64,000 nucleotides of DNA. Source: UBA1422 sp041752735. Lineage in GTDB: Bacteria; Bacillota; Clostridia; Peptostreptococcales; Anaerovoracaceae. The stretch spans positions 98,605-162,604 of the forward strand of contig JBGSVW010000035.1 in the NCBI GenBank assembly GCA_041752735.1, given 5' to 3'. The translations under genes were made by a program, and so were the position numbers. How positions within the stretch are numbered: position 1 is the first letter of the stretch; each line of letters begins with the position of its first letter. The notes below the pieces were generated by a model. The model saw only the letters and a list, made by a program, of their open reading frames with translations, had not been told where the DNA came from and did not search any database. Shown here piece after piece: positions 24,611-32,953 of this stretch.

Positions 24611-25147
24611 ATGAATAAGCGTACTCAAAACATTGCAATAGGAGGAATTTGCTTAGCGGGTTCCGTATTGTCATTGTTCTTGGCTTCAATCGTTCCCGGT
24701 GCTGAGCTGACACTTTATGCTGTCAGCTCTCTTTTTGTGGCTGTAATGATTATAGAAGCTGGTATGCGTGGTGGATGGATGATGTATAGCGGAACCATCC
24801 TGCTATGTTTAATTTTAATTCCAAATAAATTTGCTGTGATTCCATACATCTTTTTCTTCGGATTGTATGGCATCATCAAGTTTTATGCAGAAAAAAATAA
24901 ACATCCTGCTATCCAGTTGGCAGTGAAAGCGGCGGTTTTCCTGGCTGTATTTGGCGGCGGTTATCTGTTTTTCCGTGAATTGTTTTTTGGAAATATACAA
25001 CTCCCGGATTTCCCGCTTCCCATTCTAGCACTGGTCGGTTTGGCGTTTTTATTCCTATATGACTTTATTTTTACCCAAATAGTCCACTTATACCGCAAAA
25101 GAATCAAGAGAACGGATAAGGAGATTTTAGTGGGAAAAGACCTCTAA
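24611..25147 (+). CDS. Small integral membrane protein, function unknown
   Basis: Membrane protein of 178 aa with about five hydrophobic segments (roughly residues 8-30, 33-50, 52-85, 100-118, 130-155) and a basic C-terminus (HLYRKRIKRTDKE). The pattern resembles small clostridial membrane proteins placed next to DUF5685/DnaJ genes. AAGGAG is 6 bases before the ATG, 10 bp after the DnaJ-domain gene stop, so it is cotranscribed. No function can be stated. Confidence 0.75.
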   Translation: MNKRTQNIAIGGICLAGSVLSLFLASIVPGAELTLYAVSSLFVAVMIIEAGMRGGWMMYSGTILLCLILIPNKFAVIPYIFFFGLYGIIKFYAEKNKHPAIQLAVKAAVFLAVFGGGYLFFRELFFGNIQLPDFPLPILALVGLAFLFLYDFIFTQIVHLYRKRIKRTDKEILVGKDL

Positions 25148-25195
25148 AACCCTCATATTTCAAGTCAATTCCCATATTTATACCGCATTGCTCAA

Positions 25196-25246
25196 TGTGA
25201 TAGTATTGTGTAAAACACGCGTTTTCACAAGACTATCACATTTTTT
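25196..25246 (+). terminator. Long-stem terminator after the DUF5685/DnaJ/membrane operon
   Basis: A 19-bp stem with one mismatch and one bulge (TGTGATAGT...ACTATCACA with inner TTGTG and AAAAC arms) and an ACGC loop, followed by six T residues. A TATAAT at 25250-25255 follows at once and may serve the next gene, though no good -35 was found. Confidence 0.85.
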
Positions 25247-25280
25247 CGGTATAATAAATCCAGATGAGAGAGGAGTCTTT

Positions 25281-26264
25281 ATGCATCATAAAAAACTTAC
25301 AATGAAAGAGTATCTGGTTGGGGCAGTTTGCCTCATGATTATCATAGTTGGCATAGCGTCAACGCCGTATCAAGTCAACGCGGACATGGTTAATCCGAGA
25401 ATTGTCACCAGCATTTCCGTAGATTTGACTAAAACAACATTACAATATCAGGCGGGATCAAGCATCATCCCATCAGACATATATATTCATGTCAATGGAT
25501 CCAACGTCTCTGCCCAGTACAACGAGGTGTTTATTGGCGCAAAGCAAAATACCGAAGTGGGTAGTAAAACCGTCACTATTTCCTATGAAGGACAGACGGC
25601 TACCTATCAGGTAGCGGTAGTCGCTCTTTCACCAGCGGCAGCTGTGCTGGAAAAACTTCAGTACGATACTGTGGCTGCTTACAGTCCGGTTCTCCCCGGC
25701 ATAGCAGGTGTGAACTTTGTCGCAACACGACAGGGGACAAACCAAAGTATCGACATGGGAGACACAGCCACCATCAATAGTGATGGAACAAATTTCAGCG
25801 ATACAATTGAGTCTCTGGAACCAGGTGCCACCTACTTGTTTAAGGTGAGATCCTATGTAGAAATCGATGGTAAAAGATTCTATAGTGATTGGTCCGCAGA
25901 GTCAAGCATCAAACTGCCCGCATTGACTGGCGTGGATTTGTGGCGGGTTGAGATAAAAAAACAGTTAACTGCACATGGCGTGTATTCCAGAGAATACGAG
26001 GATATCATTATCAATATAATTCGCCATGAAAGCAGAGGCAACGAAAGAGCCGGTGAAGGCAGATATTATGTTGGGTTGCTGCAATACAAACAAACCTGGG
26101 CACATAATGATTCGGAAGCGTATTTCCTTGCACATTCTATCAGTAATTTCCAGACCGACAATCGACTCAGTGGCAGCTGGAGTATACACGAAATAGCAGA
26201 GTTGATCAAAGCCAAGGGAATTAAGGCTGTGAAGCAGCACTGGGCAGGTACATGGGATTTATAA
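25281..26264 (+). CDS. Exported protein with Ig-like domain and transglycosylase-like C-terminus
   Basis: Probable wall-active exported protein, 327 aa. A signal or anchor segment spans about residues 12-30 (YLVGAVCLMIIIVG). Residues 40-115 look like a bacterial Ig domain (SISVDLTKTTLQYQAGS...VTISYEGQTATYQV). A fibronectin-like part follows to about 215. The last 110 residues resemble a lysozyme-like lytic transglycosylase, with the catalytic Glu probably in IIRHESRGNE and a GLLQ motif. AGGAG precedes ATG 25281. A bidirectional terminator follows. Domain calls are from pattern only. Confidence 0.75.
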   Translation: MHHKKLTMKEYLVGAVCLMIIIVGIASTPYQVNADMVNPRIVTSISVDLTKTTLQYQAGSSIIPSDIYIHVNGSNVSAQYNEVFIGAKQNTEVGSKTVTISYEGQTATYQVAVVALSPAAAVLEKLQYDTVAAYSPVLPGIAGVNFVATRQGTNQSIDMGDTATINSDGTNFSDTIESLEPGATYLFKVRSYVEIDGKRFYSDWSAESSIKLPALTGVDLWRVEIKKQLTAHGVYSREYEDIIINIIRHESRGNERAGEGRYYVGLLQYKQTWAHNDSEAYFLAHSISNFQTDNRLSGSWSIHEIAELIKAKGIKAVKQHWAGTWDL

Positions 26265-26307
26265 ACAAACTCAAATGACATTGTATAAATCTTTAATAAT
26301 GAAATAG

Positions 26308-26340
26308 AAAAAAGGCAGGTATTGAATACCTGCCTTTTTA
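26308..26340. terminator. Bidirectional terminator
   Basis: A perfect 14-bp stem (AAAAAGGCAGGTAT and its complement) with a 3-base loop, A-rich on the left and T-rich on the right. It lies between the convergent genes ending at 26264 and 26377 and can end transcription from both sides. Confidence 0.92.
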
Positions 26341-26376
26341 GCTGTTTTTTTGATTCGTTCTGCAAACGCAGATGTT

Positions 26377-27783
26377 TTAGAGGGATGGGCCCTTCAGACG
26401 GATGGGCTTACATTTTACCATCTTGCCTGCGCCTTTTTCTCCAACAAACTTATCATCTTTGAAGACCAGCTTGCCTCTGCTATAAGTAGCAACAGGATAG
26501 CCCTTAACATCAACACCTTCCCAAATCGTGTGATCTAGGTTGCCATGCATTTTTGCATTGCGGATGGTGACATTCTTCTTCGGGTCGTAGATGACGATGT
26601 CTGCATCAAGGCCAACCTGCAAATCACCCTTTACATGATCCAGCCCAAATAATTTTGATGGGTTGGTGGAGCAAAGTTCAACTGCACGCTGGAAGGAAAT
26701 CCTTCCCTTGTTGGCTTCGGATAATATGTACGGATACATATTCTCGATGCCTGCACAGCCATTGGGGATGGTGGTGAAGTTGCCGGGCTTGCCATCCTTG
26801 GTTTTGATTCCCCAATCCTTTTCGGCTTGGGTGAACGGACAGTGATCGGTGGCAACGGTAGCGATATCCCCTCTCTTAATGGCTGCCCAGAGAGCATCCT
26901 GAGAGGCTTTGCCTTTGACTGGAGGAGAGCATACGAAATCCCTTGCACGGGGTTTGTCCGGCTTGTAGACATCGCTGGTGAAATTCAGATATTGCGGACA
27001 GGTTTCTGCAAAGATTGGATAACCTTCGTCTCTGGCCTTTGTGACGGCATCTACGCCGTCTTTGCTGCCAAGATGAACGATATAAAGGGAAGTGCCAGCC
27101 ATCTTTGCCAGATTAATGGCACGGATATCTGCTTCGCTTTCTACATTTTCGTTCTTGGACATGTAATGCCACCAAGCGTCAACTTTACCTTCGGAAAGAT
27201 ATTGTTTCACCAGGACTGCATTTACATTTTTGTTTTCGGCATGAACGCCAACCAGTGCGCCGATTTTTGATGCTTTCAGCAATGTTTCATAGAATGAACC
27301 ATCATCTACGCCAAAGTCATAAACCATGAACACTTTAAATGAAGGAATGCCATACTTGACGCAGTCTTCCATGGTTTCCAGCAAATCGCCGGAGGTGTCG
27401 CAAACACCAACGTGGAATGAATAGTCAACAGCAGCATCCGGGGCACACAGTGCGTCACGTCTTTTGACAGCATCCAGCATGGATTCGCCTTTGCCTTGAA
27501 GGACAAAGTCAAATACAGTCGTGGTGCCTCCGCAGGCTGCGGAACGAGTGCCTGTGAAATAGTCGTCCGATGAGATGGTTCCGCCAAACGGCATTGCCAA
27601 ATGGGTGTGTCCGTCGATGGCGCCTGGAATAACCATTTTGCCTTTGGCGTCTACAACCTCGGTACCGGCTTCCGGTTTCAAATTGGTGCCTATGGCGGCA
27701 ATTTTACCATTCTTTACGGCGATATCAGCTTTGAATCTTGCTTTTGCTGTGACCAGCTCGCCGCCTTTGATGAGTAAATCCAT
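26377..27783 (-). CDS. hydA: Dihydropyrimidinase / D-hydantoinase
   Basis: Cyclic amidohydrolase of 468 aa that opens the ring of dihydropyrimidines or 5-substituted hydantoins. The binuclear metal site is seen as DGHTHLAMPFGG (about residue 57), the carbamylated Lys in PSFKVFMVYDFG (about 150), HAENK (about 183), VHLGS (about 237) and ATDHCPF (about 315). The ATG at 27783 follows AGGAGG; a longer frame runs through the leader. Directly downstream of an NCS1 transporter, so it likely degrades the imported compound. Exact substrate (dihydrouracil, hydantoin or similar) is undecided; no dihydropyrimidine dehydrogenase or carbamoylase is nearby. Confidence 0.91.
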   Translation of the reverse strand: MDLLIKGGELVTAKARFKADIAVKNGKIAAIGTNLKPEAGTEVVDAKGKMVIPGAIDGHTHLAMPFGGTISSDDYFTGTRSAACGGTTTVFDFVLQGKGESMLDAVKRRDALCAPDAAVDYSFHVGVCDTSGDLLETMEDCVKYGIPSFKVFMVYDFGVDDGSFYETLLKASKIGALVGVHAENKNVNAVLVKQYLSEGKVDAWWHYMSKNENVESEADIRAINLAKMAGTSLYIVHLGSKDGVDAVTKARDEGYPIFAETCPQYLNFTSDVYKPDKPRARDFVCSPPVKGKASQDALWAAIKRGDIATVATDHCPFTQAEKDWGIKTKDGKPGNFTTIPNGCAGIENMYPYILSEANKGRISFQRAVELCSTNPSKLFGLDHVKGDLQVGLDADIVIYDPKKNVTIRNAKMHGNLDHTIWEGVDVKGYPVATYSRGKLVFKDDKFVGEKGAGKMVKCKPIRLKGPSL

Positions 27784-27824
27784 TTTTAACCTCCTTTTTT
27801 TGTAAATTATATTTTTTATAAAAT

Positions 27825-27857
27825 AGGAGCCTTTGGGTCTCAAAGGCTCCTAGGGCT
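27825..27857 (-). terminator. Hairpin between the NCS1 transporter and hydantoinase genes
   Basis: Read on the minus strand, AGGAGCCTTTG pairs with CAAAGGCTCCT around a 5-base loop, followed by ATTTTAT. It may partly end the transporter transcript and so lower hydantoinase expression. Confidence 0.65.
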
Positions 27858-27884
27858 AAACTAGTTATAGAATTTTGTCAATGA

Positions 27885-29480
27885 TTATGCTCTTTGGGTC
27901 AGTGCTTCATGCTCAGCTTCGGTTACGAAGGAGTTCTTAGCAAATACAGGCATCAGTACGATGTACAGAACAAATGCTACTGCAAATGAGAAGACGTAAG
28001 CATTAGCAGCAATCCAGGTTCCTGCGGTTCCCAGCTGAGCAGCAATGTCTGCTGCGCCGGCGAATCCGAAAGCTCCGAAGTTTGCCCAGATGGGTAGTAT
28101 CCAAGCCAGTACCCATGAAATGAGTGCAGCCAGGTTCCAACCACCATTATACCAATATCTGCCTTCAGCACCCTTGTACAGGGAAGCAACGTCGATTTGC
28201 TTTTTCTTTACTACATAATAGTCAGCAATAAAGATTGCAGCGATCGGAGCCAGCATTGCGCCGTAGTTGTTCAACCAACCGAATACATATGCGCCACCGG
28301 AACCGAAGATCCACCAAGGTTGTGCAATGATAGCAACAACGCAGGTGATTACAACGCCCATTTTGTAGGAGATCTTGGATGGGGAAATGTTGGAGAATCC
28401 ATTTGCGGGAGCTACGATGTTGGCAGCAACGTTTGTTGTAATGGTAGCTGCGATAACGCCGATGGCAGCAATGAAGATGACGATCTTGCTATCTACATAG
28501 TAGAATACGCCGGTCGGGTCGAACATTGCGGTTCCCAAGGACAATTTTGTTGATTGTGCAAAGAATGCACCAATGAATGCGCAGAAGAACATGGGTAGAG
28601 GTAGTCCAAGCAACTGTCCCCAGAACTGGTCTTTTTGGGATCTGGCATATCTTGAAAAGTCAGGAATGCTCAGGCCCATTGTAGCCCAGAATGCGATGTT
28701 GCCGGTCAGACCGCCCAAGTAAAGCAGAACGAATCCGCCTTTTTCGTCGATCAGCGCTTGGTCGTTAGCTGAATTCATAACATCTCCGAAGGAGAAGCCA
28801 GCATCACCAGCAAGATTGACAGCCCATGCGAGCAGACCAATCATGACAGCGATTAGAATCGGGCCACCAATGTTTTGAACCCATTTGATCTGGTCCATAC
28901 CATTGTAAGCAACCCAAAGGCTGAATGCCATGAAAATGAAGAAACCGATGAACTGGCCAACACTGGCAGCCGGGTTTCCGGGAAGAGCCATGGTCCAGGT
29001 GGGATCAGCGAACTTGCTTACTACGATGCCGATTAAAGCAGCAACAGCAGCGCCACCAACCCAGCTCTGTACCGCACACCATCCGCAGGCAACGATTGTT
29101 CTGGAGATTGCAGGTACTTGCGCACCAACGGATCCAAAGGTCAATCTAGCAAAGCCAGGGAAGGGGATACCATATTTGGTACCGATGTGTGAGTTCAATT
29201 GCATAGGGATAAGTACGATGAGGTTTCCTAAAGCAACGTTCAGAACCGATAGCCAGGGGCTGATTCCGAAGCCGATTAGGGCTGAAGTAAGTGTTAACGA
29301 TGGTAGACAGATGGACATACCTACCCATAACATTGAAATGTTATAGGTGGTCCAGTTTCTTTGAGAAACAGATGTCGGAGAAAGATCTTCATTGTAATAC
29401 TTTGAAGAAGCTAACTCTGCTCTCGCAGCGGCTGTTAATTCAAACAGGCCGTTGGTCTCAACTTGTGTGTAGTTAGACAT
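27885..29480 (-). CDS. NCS1-family nucleobase/hydantoin:cation symporter
   Basis: Membrane importer of 531 aa with about 12 hydrophobic segments. Family marks include the cytosolic N-terminus followed by SQRNWTTYNISMLWVGMSICLPS, the GIPFPGFARLTFG loop and the SIPDFSRYARSQKDQFWGQ segment near residue 270. NCS1 carriers take up cytosine, uracil, allantoin or hydantoins with H+ or Na+. The hydantoinase gene just downstream points to a pyrimidine or hydantoin. The gene starts with GGAGGTGTTT upstream of its ATG. Substrate inferred from context only. Confidence 0.9.
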   Translation of the reverse strand: MSNYTQVETNGLFELTAAARAELASSKYYNEDLSPTSVSQRNWTTYNISMLWVGMSICLPSLTLTSALIGFGISPWLSVLNVALGNLIVLIPMQLNSHIGTKYGIPFPGFARLTFGSVGAQVPAISRTIVACGWCAVQSWVGGAAVAALIGIVVSKFADPTWTMALPGNPAASVGQFIGFFIFMAFSLWVAYNGMDQIKWVQNIGGPILIAVMIGLLAWAVNLAGDAGFSFGDVMNSANDQALIDEKGGFVLLYLGGLTGNIAFWATMGLSIPDFSRYARSQKDQFWGQLLGLPLPMFFCAFIGAFFAQSTKLSLGTAMFDPTGVFYYVDSKIVIFIAAIGVIAATITTNVAANIVAPANGFSNISPSKISYKMGVVITCVVAIIAQPWWIFGSGGAYVFGWLNNYGAMLAPIAAIFIADYYVVKKKQIDVASLYKGAEGRYWYNGGWNLAALISWVLAWILPIWANFGAFGFAGAADIAAQLGTAGTWIAANAYVFSFAVAFVLYIVLMPVFAKNSFVTEAEHEALTQRA

Positions 29481-29569
29481 TTAAACACCTCCATAAAAAT
29501 ATTGTGTATGATTAATACCACCTCATTATACTACCTGTTTGGCAAAAGGGGAAATGTTTTTTTTGAATT

Positions 29570-29599
29570 TTGCAATAATTGTATGTAAAAAAATACAAT
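29570..29599 (+). promoter_or_regulatory. nth promoter with overlapping inverted repeat
   Basis: TTGCAA (29570-29575), 18-bp spacer and TACAAT (29594-29599). An inverted repeat ATTGTAT-N8-ATACAAT (29578-29599) overlaps the spacer and -10. Its half-sites match those in the acn operator, hinting at a related GntR-type regulator acting on nth or the divergent NCS1 gene. Confidence 0.5.
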
Positions 29600-29643
29600 A
29601 GACGTTTCGAACAAAAAAATGTTAGAATATGAAGGGTGAAATT

Positions 29644-30276
29644 ATGGAACAACAACAAATAATTGAAATAATAGACCGTTTGCAGCGGGAATATCCAGAA
29701 GCGGAGTGTGCTTTATTGCATCAGAACCTCTTTCAATTGCTGGTGGCGGTGACCTTATCAGCCCAGACAACGGACAAAAGCGTCAACCGTGTGTCCGGTG
29801 ATTTGTTTAGGCTTTATCCTGATCCGTCGGCCTTGGCAATGGCAGACAGCGACCAATTGGAAAGAATACTAAAACCCGTAGGCATGTACAAAACCAAGAG
29901 CCGGAATATCCTGAATCTCGCGATTCAGTTGAGAGACCGATTTGATGGGAAAGTACCCCATACATATGAAGAATTAATCAGTTTGCCCGGTGTTGGTCGC
30001 AAAACAGCAAACGTAGTGCTTTCAGTGGGACTGGGAGAGCAGCGGATTGCCGTAGATACACACGTCTTCCGACTGGCAAACCGAATTGGTTTGGTCGCAG
30101 CAACGGATGTTTTAAAAACCGAATTGGCCCTGATGAAATGCATTCCCAAAGAGCGTTGGACGTTGACTCATCATGGTTTAATATTTCATGGCAGGAATTG
30201 CTGTACGGCTAGAAATCCAGCTTGCGGAAGGTGTGTTATCGAAGAGTTGTGTGAAAAAAACGGGCTTCATAAGTAA
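29644..30276 (+). CDS. nth: Endonuclease III
   Basis: Base-excision-repair glycosylase/AP lyase, 210 aa, acting on oxidised pyrimidines. Helix-hairpin-helix LPGVGRKTANVV near residue 115 holds the catalytic Lys, and the catalytic Asp is in AVDTHVFR near 138. The C-terminal [4Fe-4S] ligands follow C-x6-C-x2-C-x5-C (CTARNPAC...C...C, about 187-203). ATG 29644 is preceded by AAGGGTG; an ATG five codons earlier coincides with that site. Normal family length. Confidence 0.95.
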   Translation: MEQQQIIEIIDRLQREYPEAECALLHQNLFQLLVAVTLSAQTTDKSVNRVSGDLFRLYPDPSALAMADSDQLERILKPVGMYKTKSRNILNLAIQLRDRFDGKVPHTYEELISLPGVGRKTANVVLSVGLGEQRIAVDTHVFRLANRIGLVAATDVLKTELALMKCIPKERWTLTHHGLIFHGRNCCTARNPACGRCVIEELCEKNGLHK

Positions 30277-30331
30277 TAAGGATTACATGAAAGATTCAAG
30301 AGAAATTCGTGAAAGATAGGAATGCTATAGT

Positions 30332-30862
30332 ATGGAAGCTAATATTACTAAAGAAAAACAAATAGATGCGATTGAGCAGCAGGTTTATGATGTGCTGGGC
30401 AGATTAAATATTCCCTACGTTAGAGATACTCATGAGGCTTGCTTTACGGTAGAGCAAGCAAAGGAGCATGGCTTAAACCGACCCGGCATCAATGTGAAGA
30501 ACTTGGTTATTTTGGATAAAATAACAGGAGAGCACTTCATGGTGATATTAGAGGATGAAAGGCGTCTGGACTTCAAGCACTTCGCTGGGATAACCGGCTG
30601 GAGTAAAAAAGCCACCTTCGCTTCGGATGAAGACATCTTTGCTTATCTGGGGGTCCACATCGGATCCTGCTCGGTATTTGGGATAATCAACGACAAAAAG
30701 AACCACGTTACCGTGGTTCTTGAGAAAACTATTGGCCATGCCGACCCGGATGCCATCATCAATTTTCATCCCAATGTGAATACAGTTACCATATCCCTAA
30801 AAATCAGCGATATGTTCCGTTTTTTAGATTGGGCCGGAAACAAAGTGGTCCTGGAGCCCTAG
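30332..30862 (+). CDS. proX: Prolyl-tRNA deacylase ProX / YbaK-like editing protein
   Basis: Free-standing trans-editing domain, 176 aa, homologous to the ProRS INS domain, which removes wrongly attached alanine or cysteine from tRNA-Pro. The motif region LVILDKITGEHFMVILEDERRLDF near residue 55-80 holds the conserved Lys, and GSCSVFGIINDKKNHVTVVLE near 112-132 is characteristic. Length is typical. Its stop codon overlaps the stop of the convergent SEC-C gene by 4 bp. Confidence 0.88.
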   Translation: MEANITKEKQIDAIEQQVYDVLGRLNIPYVRDTHEACFTVEQAKEHGLNRPGINVKNLVILDKITGEHFMVILEDERRLDFKHFAGITGWSKKATFASDEDIFAYLGVHIGSCSVFGIINDKKNHVTVVLEKTIGHADPDAIINFHPNVNTVTISLKISDMFRFLDWAGNKVVLEP

Positions 30863-31356
30863 TTTTTACCGCAACAGTGCTTATATTTTTTACCGCTACC
30901 ACACGGGCATGGATCATTCCGGCCCGTTTTGTTGTTGTTTACAACAATTTTAGTTTTTTTGTAGGCCTTGGTTATGGCAGCTCGTTTGACATCCGACAGC
31001 ACGTTCTCCCACTGGGGAAGGGTATGCAAATAGTCTGCTTCTGCAATCAGCATATTCAGATACAACGTTTCAGGTTTCACCAGTATTGTCAAAGATGATC
31101 CATCTTCAATTTCTTCAATAGGAAAAGGCTCTACCAGACTGGTTTGAATGCCGTCTAAAAAACCCATGAACAAAACCGGATTTGCTTCAAATCGATCAAC
31201 CAGCTCCTTAAATGTGCCAGAGAGGGGTTTCGTGGTGTTTTTTAGTATTTCAGTATAAACCCTTGTTTCTGTCTCGCTGTATTCTTTCCAGAAAGACTCA
31301 AACGTATCATCTGTCTGATTTTCAATCATGTCTTTCCATTGCTTGTATATGGTCAT
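30859..31356 (-). CDS. SEC-C motif protein
   Basis: Protein of 165 aa with a C-terminal SEC-C zinc motif (RNDPCPCGSGKKYKHCCGKN), the same short zinc domain found at the end of SecA. The rest is a mainly helical domain of unknown role (WKDMIENQTDDTFESFWKEY start). SEC-C alone does not prove a secretion function. The start codon overlaps the stop of homoserine dehydrogenase (ATGA), so the two are coupled. Confidence 0.85.
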   Translation of the reverse strand: MTIYKQWKDMIENQTDDTFESFWKEYSETETRVYTEILKNTTKPLSGTFKELVDRFEANPVLFMGFLDGIQTSLVEPFPIEEIEDGSSLTILVKPETLYLNMLIAEADYLHTLPQWENVLSDVKRAAITKAYKKTKIVVNNNKTGRNDPCPCGSGKKYKHCCGKN

Positions 31357-32336
31357 ATTGCATTCCTCTCTATCAATGTTCTTGAAATCTGCAGCACATC
31401 GCCCATGACGGCGCTTCCGGTGGGCAGAGGACCAGCGCCTTTGCCATAGAACATCAACTCATCTACGGCATTACCCTTCACAAAGATTGCGTTGAATTCA
31501 TTGCTGACTCCGGCCAGTGGGTGGGATCCGGGCAACTCCATGGGTTTTACGGTATACTTTATTTGGTTGCCTTCTTTTTTTGCGCTGGCAATCAATTTGA
31601 TTTTGTTGCCGCGTTTTTTTGCCTCTTCGATTTGTGCAAGGGTAATCCCGGTAATGCCTTCAGTGGGAATATCAGAGGGTGCCACATATTTATCGAAAGC
31701 CAATGCCATGAGAATGGTCAGCTTGTTGGCAACATCATAACCTTCCACATCTGCTGTGGGGTCCGCCTCAGCGAAGCCTTTTTCCTGAGCCACCTTGAGA
31801 ACATCTTCATAAGCGAGGCCGTACTCTGTCATCTGGGTCAGGATATAGTTAGTGGTTCCATTGAGGATACCAAGAATTTCTTCAAATTGATTGGCTTGCA
31901 GTACTGTAGTCAAGGCGTTGAGAATGGGAATGCCACCGCCTACACTGGCTTCAAACCGGAACAGAACATTGTTTTCTTTGGCGGTTTGGGTTAGGATATG
32001 ATAGTTGGCAGCAACTGCAGCCTTATTGGCCGTCACCACACTTTTGCCATTTTTCATGGCATCTAGCATAAATGATGTTGCCGGTTCAATTCCACCTAAA
32101 AGCTCAATAACGATTTGGATGGTAGGGTCTAAGAATATATCCTGTGGGTCCTGAGTGAATTGCCCGGCGGATACGGTGATATCTCGTTTGCGATCTGTAT
32201 CTTTCTCAAGAATCTTTGTAATCCTCAGGTCAATGCCAGAAAACGATTCAATCTGATCTCGGTTCATTTCCAGGGTCTTGTAGGTGCCTGTGCCAATGTT
32301 GCCCAGACCTAAAAGCCCAATATTAACGGTTTTCAT
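31353..32336 (-). CDS. hom: Homoserine dehydrogenase, short form without ACT domain
   Basis: NAD(P)H enzyme making homoserine from aspartate semialdehyde in threonine and methionine synthesis. The nucleotide-binding GLGNIGTGTY is near residue 8, the family signature region IEEAKKRGNKIKLIASA is near 240, and EKGFAEADPTADVEGYD near 195 matches the catalytic domain. At 327 aa it stops after the catalytic domain (PTGSAVMGDVL end), lacking the roughly 80-residue C-terminal ACT domain that gives threonine feedback in most bacteria. AAGGAGGTACCC precedes ATG 32336. Threonine control would therefore be absent or act otherwise. Confidence 0.9.
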   Translation of the reverse strand: MKTVNIGLLGLGNIGTGTYKTLEMNRDQIESFSGIDLRITKILEKDTDRKRDITVSAGQFTQDPQDIFLDPTIQIVIELLGGIEPATSFMLDAMKNGKSVVTANKAAVAANYHILTQTAKENNVLFRFEASVGGGIPILNALTTVLQANQFEEILGILNGTTNYILTQMTEYGLAYEDVLKVAQEKGFAEADPTADVEGYDVANKLTILMALAFDKYVAPSDIPTEGITGITLAQIEEAKKRGNKIKLIASAKKEGNQIKYTVKPMELPGSHPLAGVSNEFNAIFVKGNAVDELMFYGKGAGPLPTGSAVMGDVLQISRTLIERNAI

Positions 32337-32441
32337 AGGGTACCTCCTTGTAAATTGCTCGAAGGAATTATACCCCATTTTATGTTTTTTGTCTTTATAA
32401 TATATTAATAATTTAATATGATACTATCGGAGGTAATTGAG

Positions 32442-32912
32442 ATGGCATTACATATCGTACTGGTGGAACCGGAAATACCACCCAACACCGGAAATATCGC
32501 AAGATCCTGTGCAGCAACCGGAAGTGTTTTGCATTTGGTAAAACCTTTGGGGTTTTCCATTGATGACAAAACAGTCCGAAGGGCGGGCTTGGATTATTGG
32601 CCGTATGTAACATTGGAAGTCCATGAGAGCTTGGACGACTTTTTGCAAGAATATCAGGGGCACCGGATGTATCTGGCAACCACAAAAGGTGGGGCTTCTT
32701 ATACGGAAGCCCATTTTAAGGATGAGGATATGATTCTGTTTGGCAAGGAGACCGCGGGCTTGCCTAAGGAATTCATAAAGGCCAGAGAATCTGATGCAAT
32801 CCGCATCCCAATGGTGGCGGAAACTGCACTTCGCTCGTTGAATTTATCGAATTCAGTGAATATTATATTATTTGAAGCATTGCGCCAAATGGGCTTTCCC
32901 GGGTTGAAATAA
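32442..32912 (+). CDS. trmL: tRNA (cytidine(34)-2'-O)-methyltransferase TrmL
   Basis: SPOUT-class methyltransferase, 156 aa, that methylates the wobble base of leucine tRNAs. Motifs: PEIPPNTGNIARSCAATG near residue 15, LFGKETAGLPKEF near 97, and IPMVAETALRSLNLSNSVNI near 118 forming the trefoil knot. ATG 32442 has GGAGGT 8 bases upstream; an ATG eight codons earlier has no site. It is followed by rpoN after about 40 bp. Confidence 0.92.
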   Translation: MALHIVLVEPEIPPNTGNIARSCAATGSVLHLVKPLGFSIDDKTVRRAGLDYWPYVTLEVHESLDDFLQEYQGHRMYLATTKGGASYTEAHFKDEDMILFGKETAGLPKEFIKARESDAIRIPMVAETALRSLNLSNSVNIILFEALRQMGFPGLK

Positions 32913-32953
32913 AAGCATGTTATGATATAATCAAACAGAGGTATTGAGCAAAA

